Assembly (NCBI RefSeq): GCF_947507565.1
Contig: NC_089180.1
Span: forward strand, 1,674,001 to 1,738,000
DNA from: Oscarella lobularis
Taxonomy: Eukaryota > Porifera > Homoscleromorpha > Homosclerophorida > Oscarellidae
Direction of reading: 5' to 3'
DNA: 64,000 nucleotides
Notes under the pieces: model-generated
Databases searched by the model: none
What the model was told of the DNA's origin: nothing
The model's input: only the letters and a program-made list of their open reading frames with translations
Made by a program: the position numbers and the translations under genes
Part shown: positions 24,548 through 35,060 of the stretch, piece after piece
Layout of the letters: each line of letters starts with the position of its first letter
Numbering within the stretch: position 1 is the stretch's first letter

Positions 24548-25072
24548 TCAACGACGCACTTTTCTCTTCTTAGGCAATTTTCCCTCCGCTTCCAATTTAG
24601 CGCGCGCTTGCCTCCTCTTCAAAATTCGATTATACTGCTTGGCGTTGACGTAAAGAGGCTCCTCTTTGTAAATTTCCGTGGATATGGGAACGCGCGGCAT
24701 CGCGTTCATCATGACTATGCCGCCAGGAAGCGTCAATCCGCCGGCCGAAGCCGGTTGAGTGATGGCGGGCGCCGATTGGACGAAGCCCTGTGTGACGTGT
24801 ACTCCGCCCGTCGTCGCGGCAATGGGAGCCTGCGCATTGCCCGTTACGTAGATTTCGTTCGGTTGGTAGTAGATGACGTCCTGCGCCTGTGCGGCGAAGT
24901 GCGTCGGCGCGTTCGGAGCCGACGCGTCGTCCGGATCGAGGAGGCTCGGCATCGATTCCGGATCGTCGTGGACTCCCGGTCGGGGTCCCGCTACTTGAAC
25001 GGACAGCGGAGTCGATAGTTTCATTTCTTCCGACGCGGGAATTGGCGTCGCTGTCGCTTGGTAGTGTTCCAT
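24548..25072 (-). CDS. NFYA: NF-YA subunit lacking the CCAAT-binding A2 half
   Basis: NF-YA joins the NF-YB/NF-YC histone-fold dimer and reads CCAAT boxes. This 174-residue intronless ORF starts MEHYQATATPIP at 25072, has a short Gln/Pro/Ala transactivation-type region (QDVIYYQPNEIYVTG) and then a perfect A1 helix: EEPLYVNAKQYNRILKRRQA and RAKLEAEGKLP. A1 is the part that binds NF-YB/C. The chain then ends KKRKVRR and stops, where relatives continue KYLHESRH...GRF (A2, the DNA-contacting part). AAA|GTGCGT at this point could be a splice donor, but no A2 exon exists in the next 600 bp, which are occupied by an opposite-strand gene. So this is an exon-loss copy, or a natural short form that could sequester NF-YB/C. 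The tail resembles a monopartite nuclear localisation signal. Confidence 0.85.
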   Translation of the reverse strand: MEHYQATATPIPASEEMKLSTPLSVQVAGPRPGVHDDPESMPSLLDPDDASAPNAPTHFAAQAQDVIYYQPNEIYVTGNAQAPIAATTGGVHVTQGFVQSAPAITQPASAGGLTLPGGIVMMNAMPRVPISTEIYKEEPLYVNAKQYNRILKRRQARAKLEAEGKLPKKRKVRR

Positions 25073-26285
25073 CGACCGCGAGCCACCTCTCGATAAAATT
25101 GCGCGCGTCAAATAGATTACGTCACGACTACGTAATTGGGTAGTAGTGTAAACACACACATAATGTTCAAACACGTGACTCCGAATAATCGATTTCCCTA
25201 TCTTCTCTTTTCTCTGTCTTCTTATTGCCGTCATTCGACTCCTTCATCTCTCTCTCCCTTCTCACGGATTCCCCAATTTTTCGCGTTGATATCAACAGCA
25301 CGGCCGTAGTAAAAAACGGACATGAGCAAAGGCATGGGCGGAGCCTCTCCCAAGTAGGACCGAATAGCACGTGCAGTCACACTTACAAAATCGCCTTCCA
25401 AAGGAGCATCATCATCAGGAATCTATAAAAAATAAACACGTGATGCATTCGAATAAATATATAAAGTTAATTAATTAATTAGACTCTTTCTAGCAAACAG
25501 ATACTGCCTTTATCCTGCCTGAAATACGGGTACGTGGGCTTTGTGACGTCTATAGACTATCCCGTATTCTCCTAAGCGGTGTGTTCTTTGCGCTTCTTTG
25601 TGTGTCGTGCTGTGCCGATCGCCCCCCGAAGTTGCGTACAATCGACATCCGCTACTCCGTTCGTCAGTTTGTATTCTCCTACACAAGTACGTTTGTAGGC
25701 TCTATGCCAGCTTTGAATTCGCCGCGCGCGTCGTTCGTGCGGGTCGCGGGCACCCGGTCGCGTTTTTTGGTCACTACCTGGCTTGCTGTCCGGCGAGCCA
25801 GTTGGTGGGGCCCCTTTCTAGGCGCACGGTCATTCATGACGCAATAGTCACCGTTGTAAGCTCCTTCCCAGACAATTCAATTTCAGGCCTGTTTACATCA
25901 GCTTTCGCTGGGCTTGCGCATGCGTCCATCCAGCGTCAGCGTATTAAGTCATGTGAACAGGTCTTTCGAGTGTGCCGTCGTTTTTGCTATACTCCCTAAG
26001 TGAATTCGTAACGATAGTTTTTGACCTATAAATACTATCTTTCTCGGACAATTTTTGATGTCTCTTTTTTTTTTATTAGGGTGAATTGAAAATGAGCCAC
26101 TATATTCCCAAGCGACAAACGTTCGCTTTTCCACTCTCGCGTCCTACTGTTTCCGGAGCCGGAGGATCAGATGGAACGTTCATCGCTGTTCATAATGAAA
26201 GCCTACTGCAATTTAAGAAGTACCCAGAAGAGTGGGAGACTTGCGGCATTGATTCGTACGCTTTTTCCAAAGAGAAAATTTATTC
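25073..26285. other. Spacer with a MITE tip
   Basis: No supportable gene. At 25520-25550 a block GAAATACGGGTACGTGGG...TTGTGACGT matches the tip of the inverted-repeat element at 3539-3769. Short open frames around 25600-26000 have no recognisable features. Confidence 0.45.
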
Positions 26286-26379
26286 TGAAATTTGCGTGTC
26301 GAATCTTCTTCATGATTTCCACTTCGCGATAGACTTTCTTCAGGTTCTCGTCGTCGAGTTTCGTCTTGTCGATCAAGAT
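26286..26379 (-). pseudogene. Single exon of a SIK/MARK-type kinase
   Basis: After an acceptor TTTTAATAG the minus strand reads ILIDKTKLDDENLKKVYREV and EIMKKIRHANF. This matches the kinase-domain segment of salt-inducible kinases ([20 protein letters not shown] in relatives), including the alphaC Glu. No glycine loop, HRD or DFG exon is found nearby. It overlaps the 3' end of the nuclease-like ORF, so it is probably a stranded exon of a metabolic-signalling kinase. Confidence 0.6.
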
Positions 26380-26822
26380 CTATTAAAAGTCACTTCAAAT
26401 GCTAATTCTTCATCATTCCACTTGATATCAACGCGGGTTACGCAACCCTTGACTTCCTTCTCAGGGCAGTTGTGACGTTTGGAAGGCTTCGCATAAAGGT
26501 AACCACTCCACGTCTTGAAAGTCGTGCTGATATTGCGCAGGAGACGAAGATGATCAAAAACATACAGGTACGTTTGCTTGATTGCATTCTCGAATTTGCA
26601 GGGAGACTGCAATTCTATGACCATAACCGGCACCTCACAATATATGACAACAAAGTCAGGTTTTGATTTTTCAGATGCACATATAGCAGGAAGATTGCGT
26701 AAGCGAGGAATTTCTCCTTTTTTGACGCTAAGTCTAACTTCATTATGGTCTTCGCCAGGAACGTCAGTGTTCTCTGTGACGGTAACATCTTGTCCAAACT
26801 CACGTCCAAATTCATTAATCAT
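26373..26822 (-). CDS. PD-(D/E)XK nuclease-like ORF, relative of the nuclease-kinase family
   Basis: A 149-codon frame. The central part KPDFVVIYCEVPVMVIELQS has the hydrophobic-strand, PD, strand, E-x-x layout of a PD-(D/E)XK restriction-endonuclease-like fold, followed by a helix with an aromatic turn (FENAIKQTYLYVFDHLRLLR) and a strand GYLYAKPSK. The third motif position is Q rather than the usual K, so cleavage activity is doubtful. It resembles in layout the N-terminal domains of the two nuclease-kinase genes at 27.6-31.9 and 50.1-51.4 kb. No kinase follows it. A possible upstream exon (MPGVPLKVIAKELNMNEEEL, 27150 downward) is unproven. Confidence 0.45.
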   Translation of the reverse strand: MINEFGREFGQDVTVTENTDVPGEDHNEVRLSVKKGEIPRLRNLPAICASEKSKPDFVVIYCEVPVMVIELQSPCKFENAIKQTYLYVFDHLRLLRNISTTFKTWSGYLYAKPSKRHNCPEKEVKGCVTRVDIKWNDEELAFEVTFNRS

Positions 26823-27299
26823 TTTTTCAATTTCATTTGATTATATCAGGTAAGGCGATTCAACGAGCGCCTTGTCACGTGATCGGATGCCCATTCCAAA
26901 ACGAATGCTCTATCTCGTCACCGAATAAGCGAGCGGAGGAGAAATATTCGGTGTGTTAACGCACGCTGCGTTTTAATTCTTCGAATAAATATAATCGATA
27001 TATGTAAAAACTGGTTGACTGAATGTGGATGATACACTTGAGTGGCAGGGAGATTATCATCACCCAAGTTGTATCCATCGTAATATCGTCCATCAATTCC
27101 TCCTCATTCATGTTCAGCTCTTTGGCAATAACCTTAAGGGGTACCCCGGGCATAGCAACTGTTGCTAAGGAAAGGCGTTTCCTTTTTCGGTCCTTCCTGT
27201 TACGTAACGGTGACGCCCTCGTAACGTTCCGCAGACGAATCGACTCTGAGCATAGACGCAGACGTTATCGGCTACCTTCGAGAGCTAGTCGGAGCAGCT

Positions 27300-27611
27300 G
27301 ACTTGAGCTCATACCGACTCTGCCCCAGCTCGACTGTCTCGAAAAGTCGTTCTCTCCTCTGCCGTGACCAAGTAAGTGCGGTTCTCTTCGATCGATCGAT
27401 CGATTGCTCTTTTGTCCTTTTTCGTCGGTTGCCCCTTCCTCGCTGCGAATGCGATCGCGATGGATTAGGTCGGATCTGGTGCTCGATCGGGTATCGTGTC
27501 CGACTTTAGGTGGGGGCCCTTGTTGGGTCGCCGGGCCCGGGCGGGTCAGCGGTTTCTTCGCCGCACTGCCGACTTGGGAGGCTCCATTATTGACTTCTGT
27601 CTAGATCTTCA
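27300..27611 (+). promoter_or_regulatory. Probable 5' UTR and leader intron of the nuclease-kinase gene
   Basis: CCAA|GTAAGTGCGG at about 27370 and TTCTGTCTAG at about 27601 would define a 5' UTR intron ending ten bases before the ATG at 27612. The 27.1-27.3 kb stretch is the presumed promoter; no TATA box is evident. Confidence 0.35.
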
Positions 27612-28826
27612 ATGGCCGATGTCAATGTTGTAAAAGTTATCGAACAGTTAGAGACGTTGGCTCCCTTCGATGAGAGCACTAGAAAAAAATTGAAGGATCT
27701 TTTGGAGCTAGGTTAGTTTAATGGTGTTCTTTTTGGATGACAAAAATAGCGTCATTTTTTTTTTAAGGTCAAAGGCCAAAACGTGATGGTATATGACGAC
27801 GTTCTGCTATTTGCTAGCTTTGCTATTTTTTTGCGCAGCTAAAAGGCCACGCCATTTGAATGACTACGAAGAGGAAGTGTCCTCTGACGGAGATGAGTCC
27901 GAGGGTGACATTTTGAAGGAGAAAGCGTAATCATTTGTATTGCACGGGCATATTTTGCTAATGAAGAGTACTTTAGGGTTAACGTGAATGCAATTGCAAG
28001 GAGCCGCGAGTATTCAAACACCTTTCTCCGCCAAAACCAATTTGACATTCCCGCCACGTTCTTCTACAGCTTTTCTGAAAGAGAATTGGACAGCGATGAC
28101 AGTCTTCCAGAATTCCATCAAATTGCCGAATACTTTGGAAGCTCGCCCTATCAACGGGAATCTGAATACATCGTCGCAGCGTTACAGGCGATCTTCCCTG
28201 GGATGACTGTAATTGGTCCAAAGACTTACTATCACGACAGAACAACGCAAGTTGATGTTGCTGTTTTCTCAAGATTTAAGCTAGAGTTTGCAAGGCTTCT
28301 GGGAGAGCTCAAGGTAGAGCAAGGGACGGGAAACCCTTTGACCCAAGTTATTGGTGGATACGTTGCTGCACGAAGGTCTGCACTACCGGATGAGTTGCAC
28401 TGCGGCTTTCCTTGCATTCTTCTCACTATCAGCAGTGACGCTAATTGTCAAATCTTTGGGGCATGCTCTGTGCCGACGGCAGGAGAACTGAGAGTTTCCA
28501 TCTCACAACTTTCTCCCATCTTTCGTCTCTACTCTGATTTTGAGAAGATTCTTCGCCGCCTGCACTCACTTGTATTGTCAGTTGAAAATTCTCCAGACGT
28601 AAAATTTCTTCTGCCTCTTCCTCTGCAATTCAAGTTCAGGGACACTGACAAGGAAGAAAGGCTAGTCTTCACTAAACACATTCGGAATACGACGTATCAG
28701 GCCACCGCTCGAAGTCAGTCATTTGTCGTCAAATTTGTTCCTTCTGAGTTCAAATATGGCTCGGCTGTTCATGATTTTTGCCGCAAAAAGGGTTATGCGC
28801 CGGAACTTTACGGCGTTTCAACAATG

Positions 28827-31475
28827 CAGGGTTCTGCCCACGAGGGGCGGCGCGGGGCGGGTGGACCCTGACTCGAAGCCCTTCGCCCCTCACTAAATTT
28901 GTCCGCCCCTCAGTGCTTACGATGTTTTAGAGCGCATGTTTGATATTGTTCTTTTGTGATCTCTTTTTTCCCTATACAGATTGATATTAGATTATAAAGT
29001 TTTTCCCGTATATAGTTTCTTCGTTCCTTACGACGATGTCTCTCTTGAAGTATTTCGCTCGCGCTAGCCCTTCGTCTGCTTCGAGTACCCCGTCTCCAAC
29101 GAAAAAAGCTTGCGTTGAACTCAGTGAAGAAGAAGCTGAGGCTGCCATTTATGAAAAGAGTGCGAAACCAAGTGACGACGAAATTTCTGACGCTGACGAC
29201 GAAATCTCTGATGCTGCGTCCGGCGAAGACAGCGATCAAGGTTCGCCGGACGTCTCCGCACGACCGCACACCAAGAGCACTCACTCCAAGAGCACTAGTG
29301 CAAGCAGCAAGCATTCCAAAAGTTTTCATGTTGAATGGATCACTGGCCGTCCTTGGTTGCGCTACGATGCCGAAAGGCAAGGAATGATTTGCTTGTGGTG
29401 TAAGAAGTACGATAAGAAGCCGTATAACAGAACGACTTGGAATAAAGAGCCGTGCACGCGCCTGCGACTTGAGAGCGTAATTCGTCACGAGAAGTGCGCG
29501 GCTCACCGTGAATGTCTGAGACACGAGAAAGCTCAGGAGACAAACCGTATTATACCTGCTACAATTAATCCTGCTCTGCCATCAAAAGGTATGGAGCAGG
29601 CTTTTGCAAGCCTATACTTCCTTGCAAAGCAGAGAATACCCCACACGACAAACTTTGAGCCGTTACTCGATTTGCTTCAACTATTCGAAGTCAACGTTAA
29701 GGAAGAAATTAGCATTGCTAGAAACGCTCTTTACACGAGTGACAGATCTATCCAGGAAATGATATTTGCCATATCAGAATCGATAGAAGATGAAATCCTA
29801 AAGGAAATGAGAGAAAGCAAGCATTTCTCCATTATGATAGACGAGACGACAGACTGCACTATAACAGAACAGCTGGCTATTCATGGTCGTTTCTTAGATA
29901 AGTCTGGCGAGTTGAAGTGCCATTTCTTGAAAGTCATGGACTTACTACAACCGGGAGACGAAAGCAAAGATCAAGACCGACGGATAACTGCTAGCGCTGA
30001 AACAATTGCTGCCCGAGTGTTTGAGTTTTTGAGGCAAGCTAACCTAGACATCGGTAAACTCAGAGGCATTGGCACGGACGGGGCAGCAACAATGGTTGGT
30101 TGCCGGAAAGGCGTTGTTACAAGAATAAAAGAAGTTTCTCCGTCGGTGTTGGGCGTACATTGCGCCGCTCACAGACTTAACTTGGCCTCAACTCAAGCGG
30201 GAAAATCAGTTCCGTACGTCAAAATTTTCTCTCGTATTCTTCGTCAAATATTTGACTTCTTCGATAATAGTGCGGTTCGCACTGCAGGATTGCAGGCTGT
30301 CCAGTCTCTGTTACGTGAAAAGGGCCGCCTGATTGCTCCATGCGAGACAAGGTGGTTGAGCGTCGACCGTAGCGTTAACAGGCTCAAAGATTCTTTTGCT
30401 TCAATTGTCGTTAGCCTCCAACGCGAAGGAGAAGAACGCGGAGACGCCAAAGCTATGGGTTTGTGCAAGCTTGTAAGTGAATTTCGCTTCATTGCTACAA
30501 TGATGCTGATGTGTGACTGCCTTCCGCATATTTCTTATCGGTCGAAATGCTTCCAGTACAGCAATTGCGACTACAGCATTATACCGAGAATGCTATCTTC
30601 TACTTTGACATCCCTAACGCAGCTGAAGACGTCCGATGGCTTGAACTTGGCAAGCCTTCCAGATTTATCGAAAAAATGCGAAAGTCAGGTATTTCGATTA
30701 CTATGCCAGCTAATCAAGGTGAAGAGTACTTTGCTCAAAGCATTAAAAGGCCATTTCTTGAGAAGGTGATCGACAACATTACAACGCGATTTGATGACAA
30801 AACTGTCATTGCTGCCTTTGACGTTTTCAACCCTAAAAAGCTGCCCAAACCAATCGATGAATGTTACCTTCAGTACGGTAACACTGAAATTGAACGATTG
30901 GCAACGCAGTTTGAGGGTGCAGGAGTTGTAGGCGACGTACAACAATGCCTTGAAGAATGGTCGAGTTTTCGCCAATTCCTTTCGGATTCTGTCAGTGAAA
31001 GCAAGGAAGCAGCTTCTCTAGAGAGCGTTATTGCTGATCTTTCATCAAACGCTTTTGCCGCCACTGTCTACCCAAATATGACGGCGATGGGGAAAATATG
31101 TCGCGTCGTTCCAATTCACACGGCGGATGTTGAACGCACTTTTTCACAACTTAAGATTATAAAAACGCGTGTTCGGAATCGTATGCTTGAGAAAACGCTC
31201 GACAGCCTTTTGCGAATAGCGATCGAGGGTCCAAAGTTAGAAGAATTCGACGCGAAGAGAGCTGTGGATATCTGGGCGAAGAAAAAGAAGAGACGAATTT
31301 CTAGAAAGTAGATTACCATTAGGACAATAGTCGATTGTAGTCACTAGTACTGTCAGTGCATATAATATGTTACACCTAAAAATTCTCCCAGAATGCAGGA
31401 AAATGGACTTTGCTAGCCACGCCCCCCAAAAAATTTTTAGGAACCCACACTCTTAATATCCTGCGCAGAACACTG
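28827..31475 (+). mobile_element. hAT DNA transposon, 2649 bp
   Basis: The terminal inverted repeat reads CAGGGTTCTGCCCA at the left end and CAGTGTTCTGCGCA (reverse strand) at the right end, 12 of 14 matching. It is flanked by ACAATG direct repeats (28821-28826 and 31476-31481). hAT duplications are normally 8 bp; here 6 match directly next to the ends. It contains one transposase gene on the plus strand. Good preservation of ends and frame suggests a recent insertion. Confidence 0.85.
29036..31311 (+). CDS. hAT transposase, one frameshift
   Basis: Starts MSLLKYFARASPSSAS, followed by an acidic low-complexity stretch. Then comes a zinc-finger-like module (WLRYDAERQGMICLWCKKYD ... VIRHEKCAAHRE, TTF/ZMYM-ZNF862 style). 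The RNase-H-like core follows, with FSIMIDETTDCTITEQLAIH (first catalytic Asp), GIGTDGAATMVGCRKGV (second) and VLGVHCAAHRLNLA. The C-terminal hAT dimerisation segment reads IHTADVERTFSQLKIIKTRV. The frame changes at about 30670 inside a run of six A; one more A would keep it open. This may be a real frameshift or a homopolymer error. Otherwise there are no stops over about 750 codons. Confidence 0.88.
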
Positions 31476-31865
31476 ACAATGGGCAATGAATATAGTAGAG
31501 TAGAAGTGGCTGTTATGTCCGTTACGCCTGGCCAACCGTTGGATCAATTTGTTAAAGGAAATGTCACCTTTGAAGATAAGCTGAAGGTTTTAGATGAAAT
31601 TGAAGCGTGCTGTCGATTGCTACACTCACTGAAAATGGTCCACGGCGATTTGCATCCTCGTAATATCATGGTCCGAGAAGATAAAAGCATTGCATTGATT
31701 GATTTTGAAATGTCTGGATTGGCTTGGGAGAAGAAATATCCAGTAAACCTCAACCGGAAAGAGGCCTGGCATCCAGAAGTGCTCCATACTCAGGTGCCCG
31801 TGGCCCTGCAAGTTGCGCATGATCAATACCTTTTAGATTATGTTATCAAGCCATTGCTGAAATAG

Positions 31866-33949
31866 GGGCAGGAGGAACGAGTCACTCGTACTCATTTTCG
31901 GTGTTCTTTTTGTATCTGGTCTGAATTGTAAGAGTCCTACTACTGTAGCGAATAGCGAATTTGTTTTCACCTGTGTGCTGCTACCTATGTGTTTGCGCAT
32001 CCGGGTTGCGAAGGTATTTTTATTGAGCCAGGGATACCCTGTTGGAAAGGAGAGGAGAGGGACAGCGAGCGCATAGGGAGATGATGGATGATCGAGCAGG
32101 AAGGGAGGAGCGAGGAGAGGATCAGTGTAAATAAGGTATAGGTTTGTTCTAAGTTATTCTGTTATTTTTATTTTATTCGGTTATTTTATTCGGTTATTTT
32201 TAGTCTTATTTAGCTAGAGCGATTCGATTAGGGGTAGGAGTGGGGTTCTATGTTATTTTTGCGGTTTGTAGGGGCCCAGGAAGAATTGTTGAGCAGTAGG
32301 GGTTGATAAACCGGATTTTAGAAAATCCCCTGTAACCATGGCAACGGTAGGGCCCAGGGGTTCCTTGACAAGGGTTTACTGGAAAGGGAGAGTTATGGTT
32401 GGATTAATGCTACTGGACCCAAACTAAAGCCATTTGAAAGGCTTAGTGGTGGGGAAATTCTTTTTTCAATTTTAGTTGCTAGGGAGTTATGAGAATCCGT
32501 TAGAGGGGTGGCAGGGAACAATTCTACGGTAGGTTTCCCTTCCTGAAAAAATCTCGAGTGCCCTCGAGCAATCCCTGCGAAATTAGGCCGAATTTTAGTT
32601 TTCCAAAAGGGGCCTCAAAACTAATAAGTTGCGGGATTAACGTTGTGTTGGGTCCGTTGCGGTCGTGCCATATATCGTTCGAAAGAGCTCGTCGAGTTCT
32701 ATCTATGGCTGTGTGTGTGACGTCATTGGATGTAATGTCGATTTGTTATTAATAAATTCGTGTTTTGGAAACCCTTAACTTATACCCTTAATCTAATATA
32801 GTAGATTAGGGGGATTGGCAATTGTTTTGATGGTGTTTGGTAGAGAATTTTGTGTACTTTAATTTGGGTGTAGGGTCTCGTTGGCGTATTTGGGGTTAGA
32901 CGTCATGAAATCGTGTTTCCCGGTATGTCGGTGCTTTCGCTTCGGGGAGTCCTTCAGCTGTTTTCTATGCGTTGGATGGTGTTGAGGGAATAGTGTTTTA
33001 AGTATTTGATAATGTAAGAAAAAATTCTTTGTACATTTCGCGGAGATTTTTTGAAAATCGTGCGGCGACGATACGGGGTTACGCCTATACAGGTAACGCC
33101 TTTTCAGTCATCGGCTCGCCAAACGACTCAAAACGGCTCAAAAGGGGACGAATGGGACAAAGGAGGAAGGATCCGAGTGTCGCGAAAGGTAAATTATCTA
33201 TTTATGTGTCGTTTTATCGCGCGCGTTTCTGTTTGGGGGTCCGGACGCGTTCGAAGGATTTTATTACTCCTGTCCCTTGCTTCCCACGCGAGTTTTTGGA
33301 GTCCGAACGCTTCGCGTCGAAGTTTTGGGTGCATTCGAGGGGCTGTTCACGTTGCGCGGTGGAAGTTGGGTGCCCGAAGGGGAGAAAGGGCGTCGTTTTT
33401 GCGATTCTCGCGCAAACGAGCGTCCTACACTACGCGGTTGGGGGATAGTGTGTATCGCTGTTCATGGTTTTCTTACCTTTCTGCCCCAGGCTCATTGTCT
33501 CCTCTGTGGGGAGGTTCACGCGGTTTTTCGGTTTTTTAGGGTGTTTTTTAGGCAAGGAGTTTTTTTGGAGACGTCCGCGTGTAGGGGAGAAAGTTTAGTA
33601 CCCATTGGAGTTCTTCAGGTACGTTTTTTTAGGGGGAACAAGGGATATTATATAATTATTTATTTATTCTCTTAGTTCCCATTCATTAGTTTGATCTCGT
33701 TCCCTAGGACTTATTTGGGGAGTGCTATCAGATAAGTGCAGTGTAGTTTTAGGTGTTGTAGGGGCTTTGGTTCCCGTGTGTTGTGTAGGGAGGGGATTGA
33801 GCGAGAAGATGGGTCAGTGTCAGAAGGTACAGTCTAATTTTGAGCCATTAACTATTTTAAATTTTCTTTAACTAAGGGGCTGGTTGGAAGAGAGTGTAAG
33901 CGAGGCTCGTGAGCGTGAAGGGACAAACGCATAGGAAGAGCGAGGATCG
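31866..33949. other. Non-coding 2-kb tract with a dispersed repeat
   Basis: No gene recognised; T- and G-rich plus strand. The part 32285-32495 (containing GTAACCATGGCAACGG, then GGAAAGGGAGA, then TTTTAGTTGC) is clearly related to 53935-54140. The rest may be the body of the same unidentified repeat. Confidence 0.5.
32285..32495 (+). repeat. Dispersed repeat, copy 1
   Basis: Shares an ordered series of blocks with 53935-54140: GGGG.TGATAAA, TTTTAG, TAACCATGGCAACGG, GTTCCTT, ACTGGAAAGGGAGA, GGTGG, TTTAGTTGC. It has no terminal repeats I could define and no ORF, so the class is unknown. Confidence 0.7.
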
Positions 33950-34386
33950 ATGAAAGGAGTTAGGCCTTCGCGACCTTTCGACGAACCTGGACTAAATTGC
34001 ATCATCTTTTCTCTTTATCCACAGGCAATTGGTGAAGATCGCCTGTCCTATCGCGATCTGCTTTACCGTATTGCCTATCTTAAGCGGGAATTTGAATCGC
34101 TCGGAGTCGTACAAGACGATAACGTTCTCATCACGGTCGCTCCGTCTGCAGATGTCTTCGCCGCAATTCTGGCACTCTTCTCAATAGGTATAAACACGTA
34201 CACCAGTAAATCGAAAGGCTTTAAAGTGAGAGAATTCCGAAAGCAATAATCTAGTTGTAGGCGGGGTTGGCAAAGAAAAAAAATTTTTTCTTTAGGAGCT
34301 GTTATCATTGTAATTGATCCGGCCATAAGAGTGGCGAGATTGAATCAGCATCAATATGGCAAAGCCAAAAGCACGGATTACGCATA
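33950..34386 (+). pseudogene. N-terminal fragment of an AMP-binding acyl-CoA synthetase-like gene
   Basis: Two exons. The first reads LSYRDLLYRIAYLKREFESL, GVVQDDNVLITVAPSADVF and AAILALFSIG. This is the substrate-side N-terminal subdomain of ANL-family enzymes (fatty-acid or amino-acid activation by adenylation). After GTATAA...TTTCTTTAG it continues GAVIIVIDPAIRVARLNQ, consistent with the family's GA....IDP strand, then meets TAA at 34384-34386. The AMP-binding P-loop (TSGTTG-type) and all later motifs are absent from the window, so this is a truncated duplicate. Confidence 0.55.
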
Positions 34387-34519
34387 AGGGAAAGTATTGG
34401 TATCTCAAGGTATGCATGACGATAAGCTAGAAGAACTGAAGAATATATTAATTTTTTATTATTTTAGTGGATGATGTCTTCTGTTCGACACATTCTTATC
34501 GAAATTGAGATTTCAGCTG

Positions 34520-34866
34520 ATTGACGAAATGACGCCGGAGAAGGTCGTGGAGAGCTGCGAAACGGCATGCAGACGATGCGTCTGTTCAAATTGCTGCGAC
34601 GTGGACGTTGGCAGCTTTTAGTGAGGATGAAGTGAGTGTGCCTCTCTCTACGGCGTTCAATTACAATAATTATTTTTTAGGTTTTTTTAGGTTTTAACGT
34701 CATTTCAAAGAGGAGAAGACTCTCAAAGCCTTTGCTGGATTTCAAGCTGAATTGAAGAGAATCGAAGCGGAAATCGATGAGAGGAACAAGAAGGCTGAAG
34801 TTCCGTATATCTACCTGAAGCCAAGTAGAGTTCCATTGCCGTTTGAACTCGTGATTCAAACTTGAG
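34520..34866 (+). pseudogene. C-terminal fragment of a lipoxygenase
   Basis: The block SVQIAATWTLAAFSEDE ends at a GTGAGT donor. After a short T-rich intron come VFLG and, one frame over, RHFKEEKTLKAFAGFQAELK. The ending RIEAEIDERNKKAEVPYIYL, KPSRVPLP is diagnostic for animal lipoxygenases, which end ...ERN..L.VPYEYL.P...PNS.AI and use that C-terminus as an iron ligand. Here the terminal Ile is replaced by ELVIQT. There is one frameshift and no catalytic His region, so it is a broken last-exon copy of a fatty-acid dioxygenase. Confidence 0.7.
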
Positions 34867-35060
34867 GTTCTGTGGAATCAAACGTTTTTCATGTTTTTTT
34901 TGGTTTTCTCGTTCGTTTGTTTTACGTCGTAGGGGTGAAAGAGATCTCTCTAGAGGCGCCCTAGGAGGTAGGTACAGACGATGGAGGAGCCCGCGCGACG
35001 AGATTTTATTCAAGTATGCGCATAGACTCTTTATTTTTACACACAACATCGATTATTTCT

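Larger units (their letters stand above)
27612..31865 (+). pseudogene. Nuclease-kinase (Crinkler-like layout) gene split by a hAT insertion
   Basis: Three 5' exons are visible: MADVNVVKVIEQLETLAPFD (27612), an acidic exon AKRPRHLNDYEEEV (27839), and a long exon from about 27978. The long exon holds a PD-(D/E)XK-type domain: TQVDVAVF followed by LLGELKVEQGTG, giving D and E-x-K. The region before the break resembles the start of an atypical kinase lobe (SQSFVVKFVPSEF, GYAPELYG). Downstream of the transposon, 31482-31865 carries the catalytic lobe: HGDLHPRNIMV (HxDxxxxN) and IDFEMSG (DFG-like), ending at a stop. Both parts are otherwise open and look little decayed, with one break, the 2.65-kb hAT element. 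Kinase and nuclease domains are paired in some Crinkler-type proteins of eukaryotes (family knowledge); the role here is unknown. Confidence 0.7.

Noticed and set aside
33029-33675. Overlapping ORFs of 130-160 codons
   Set aside because: Three overlapping frames in one non-coding tract, no family features, biased composition.
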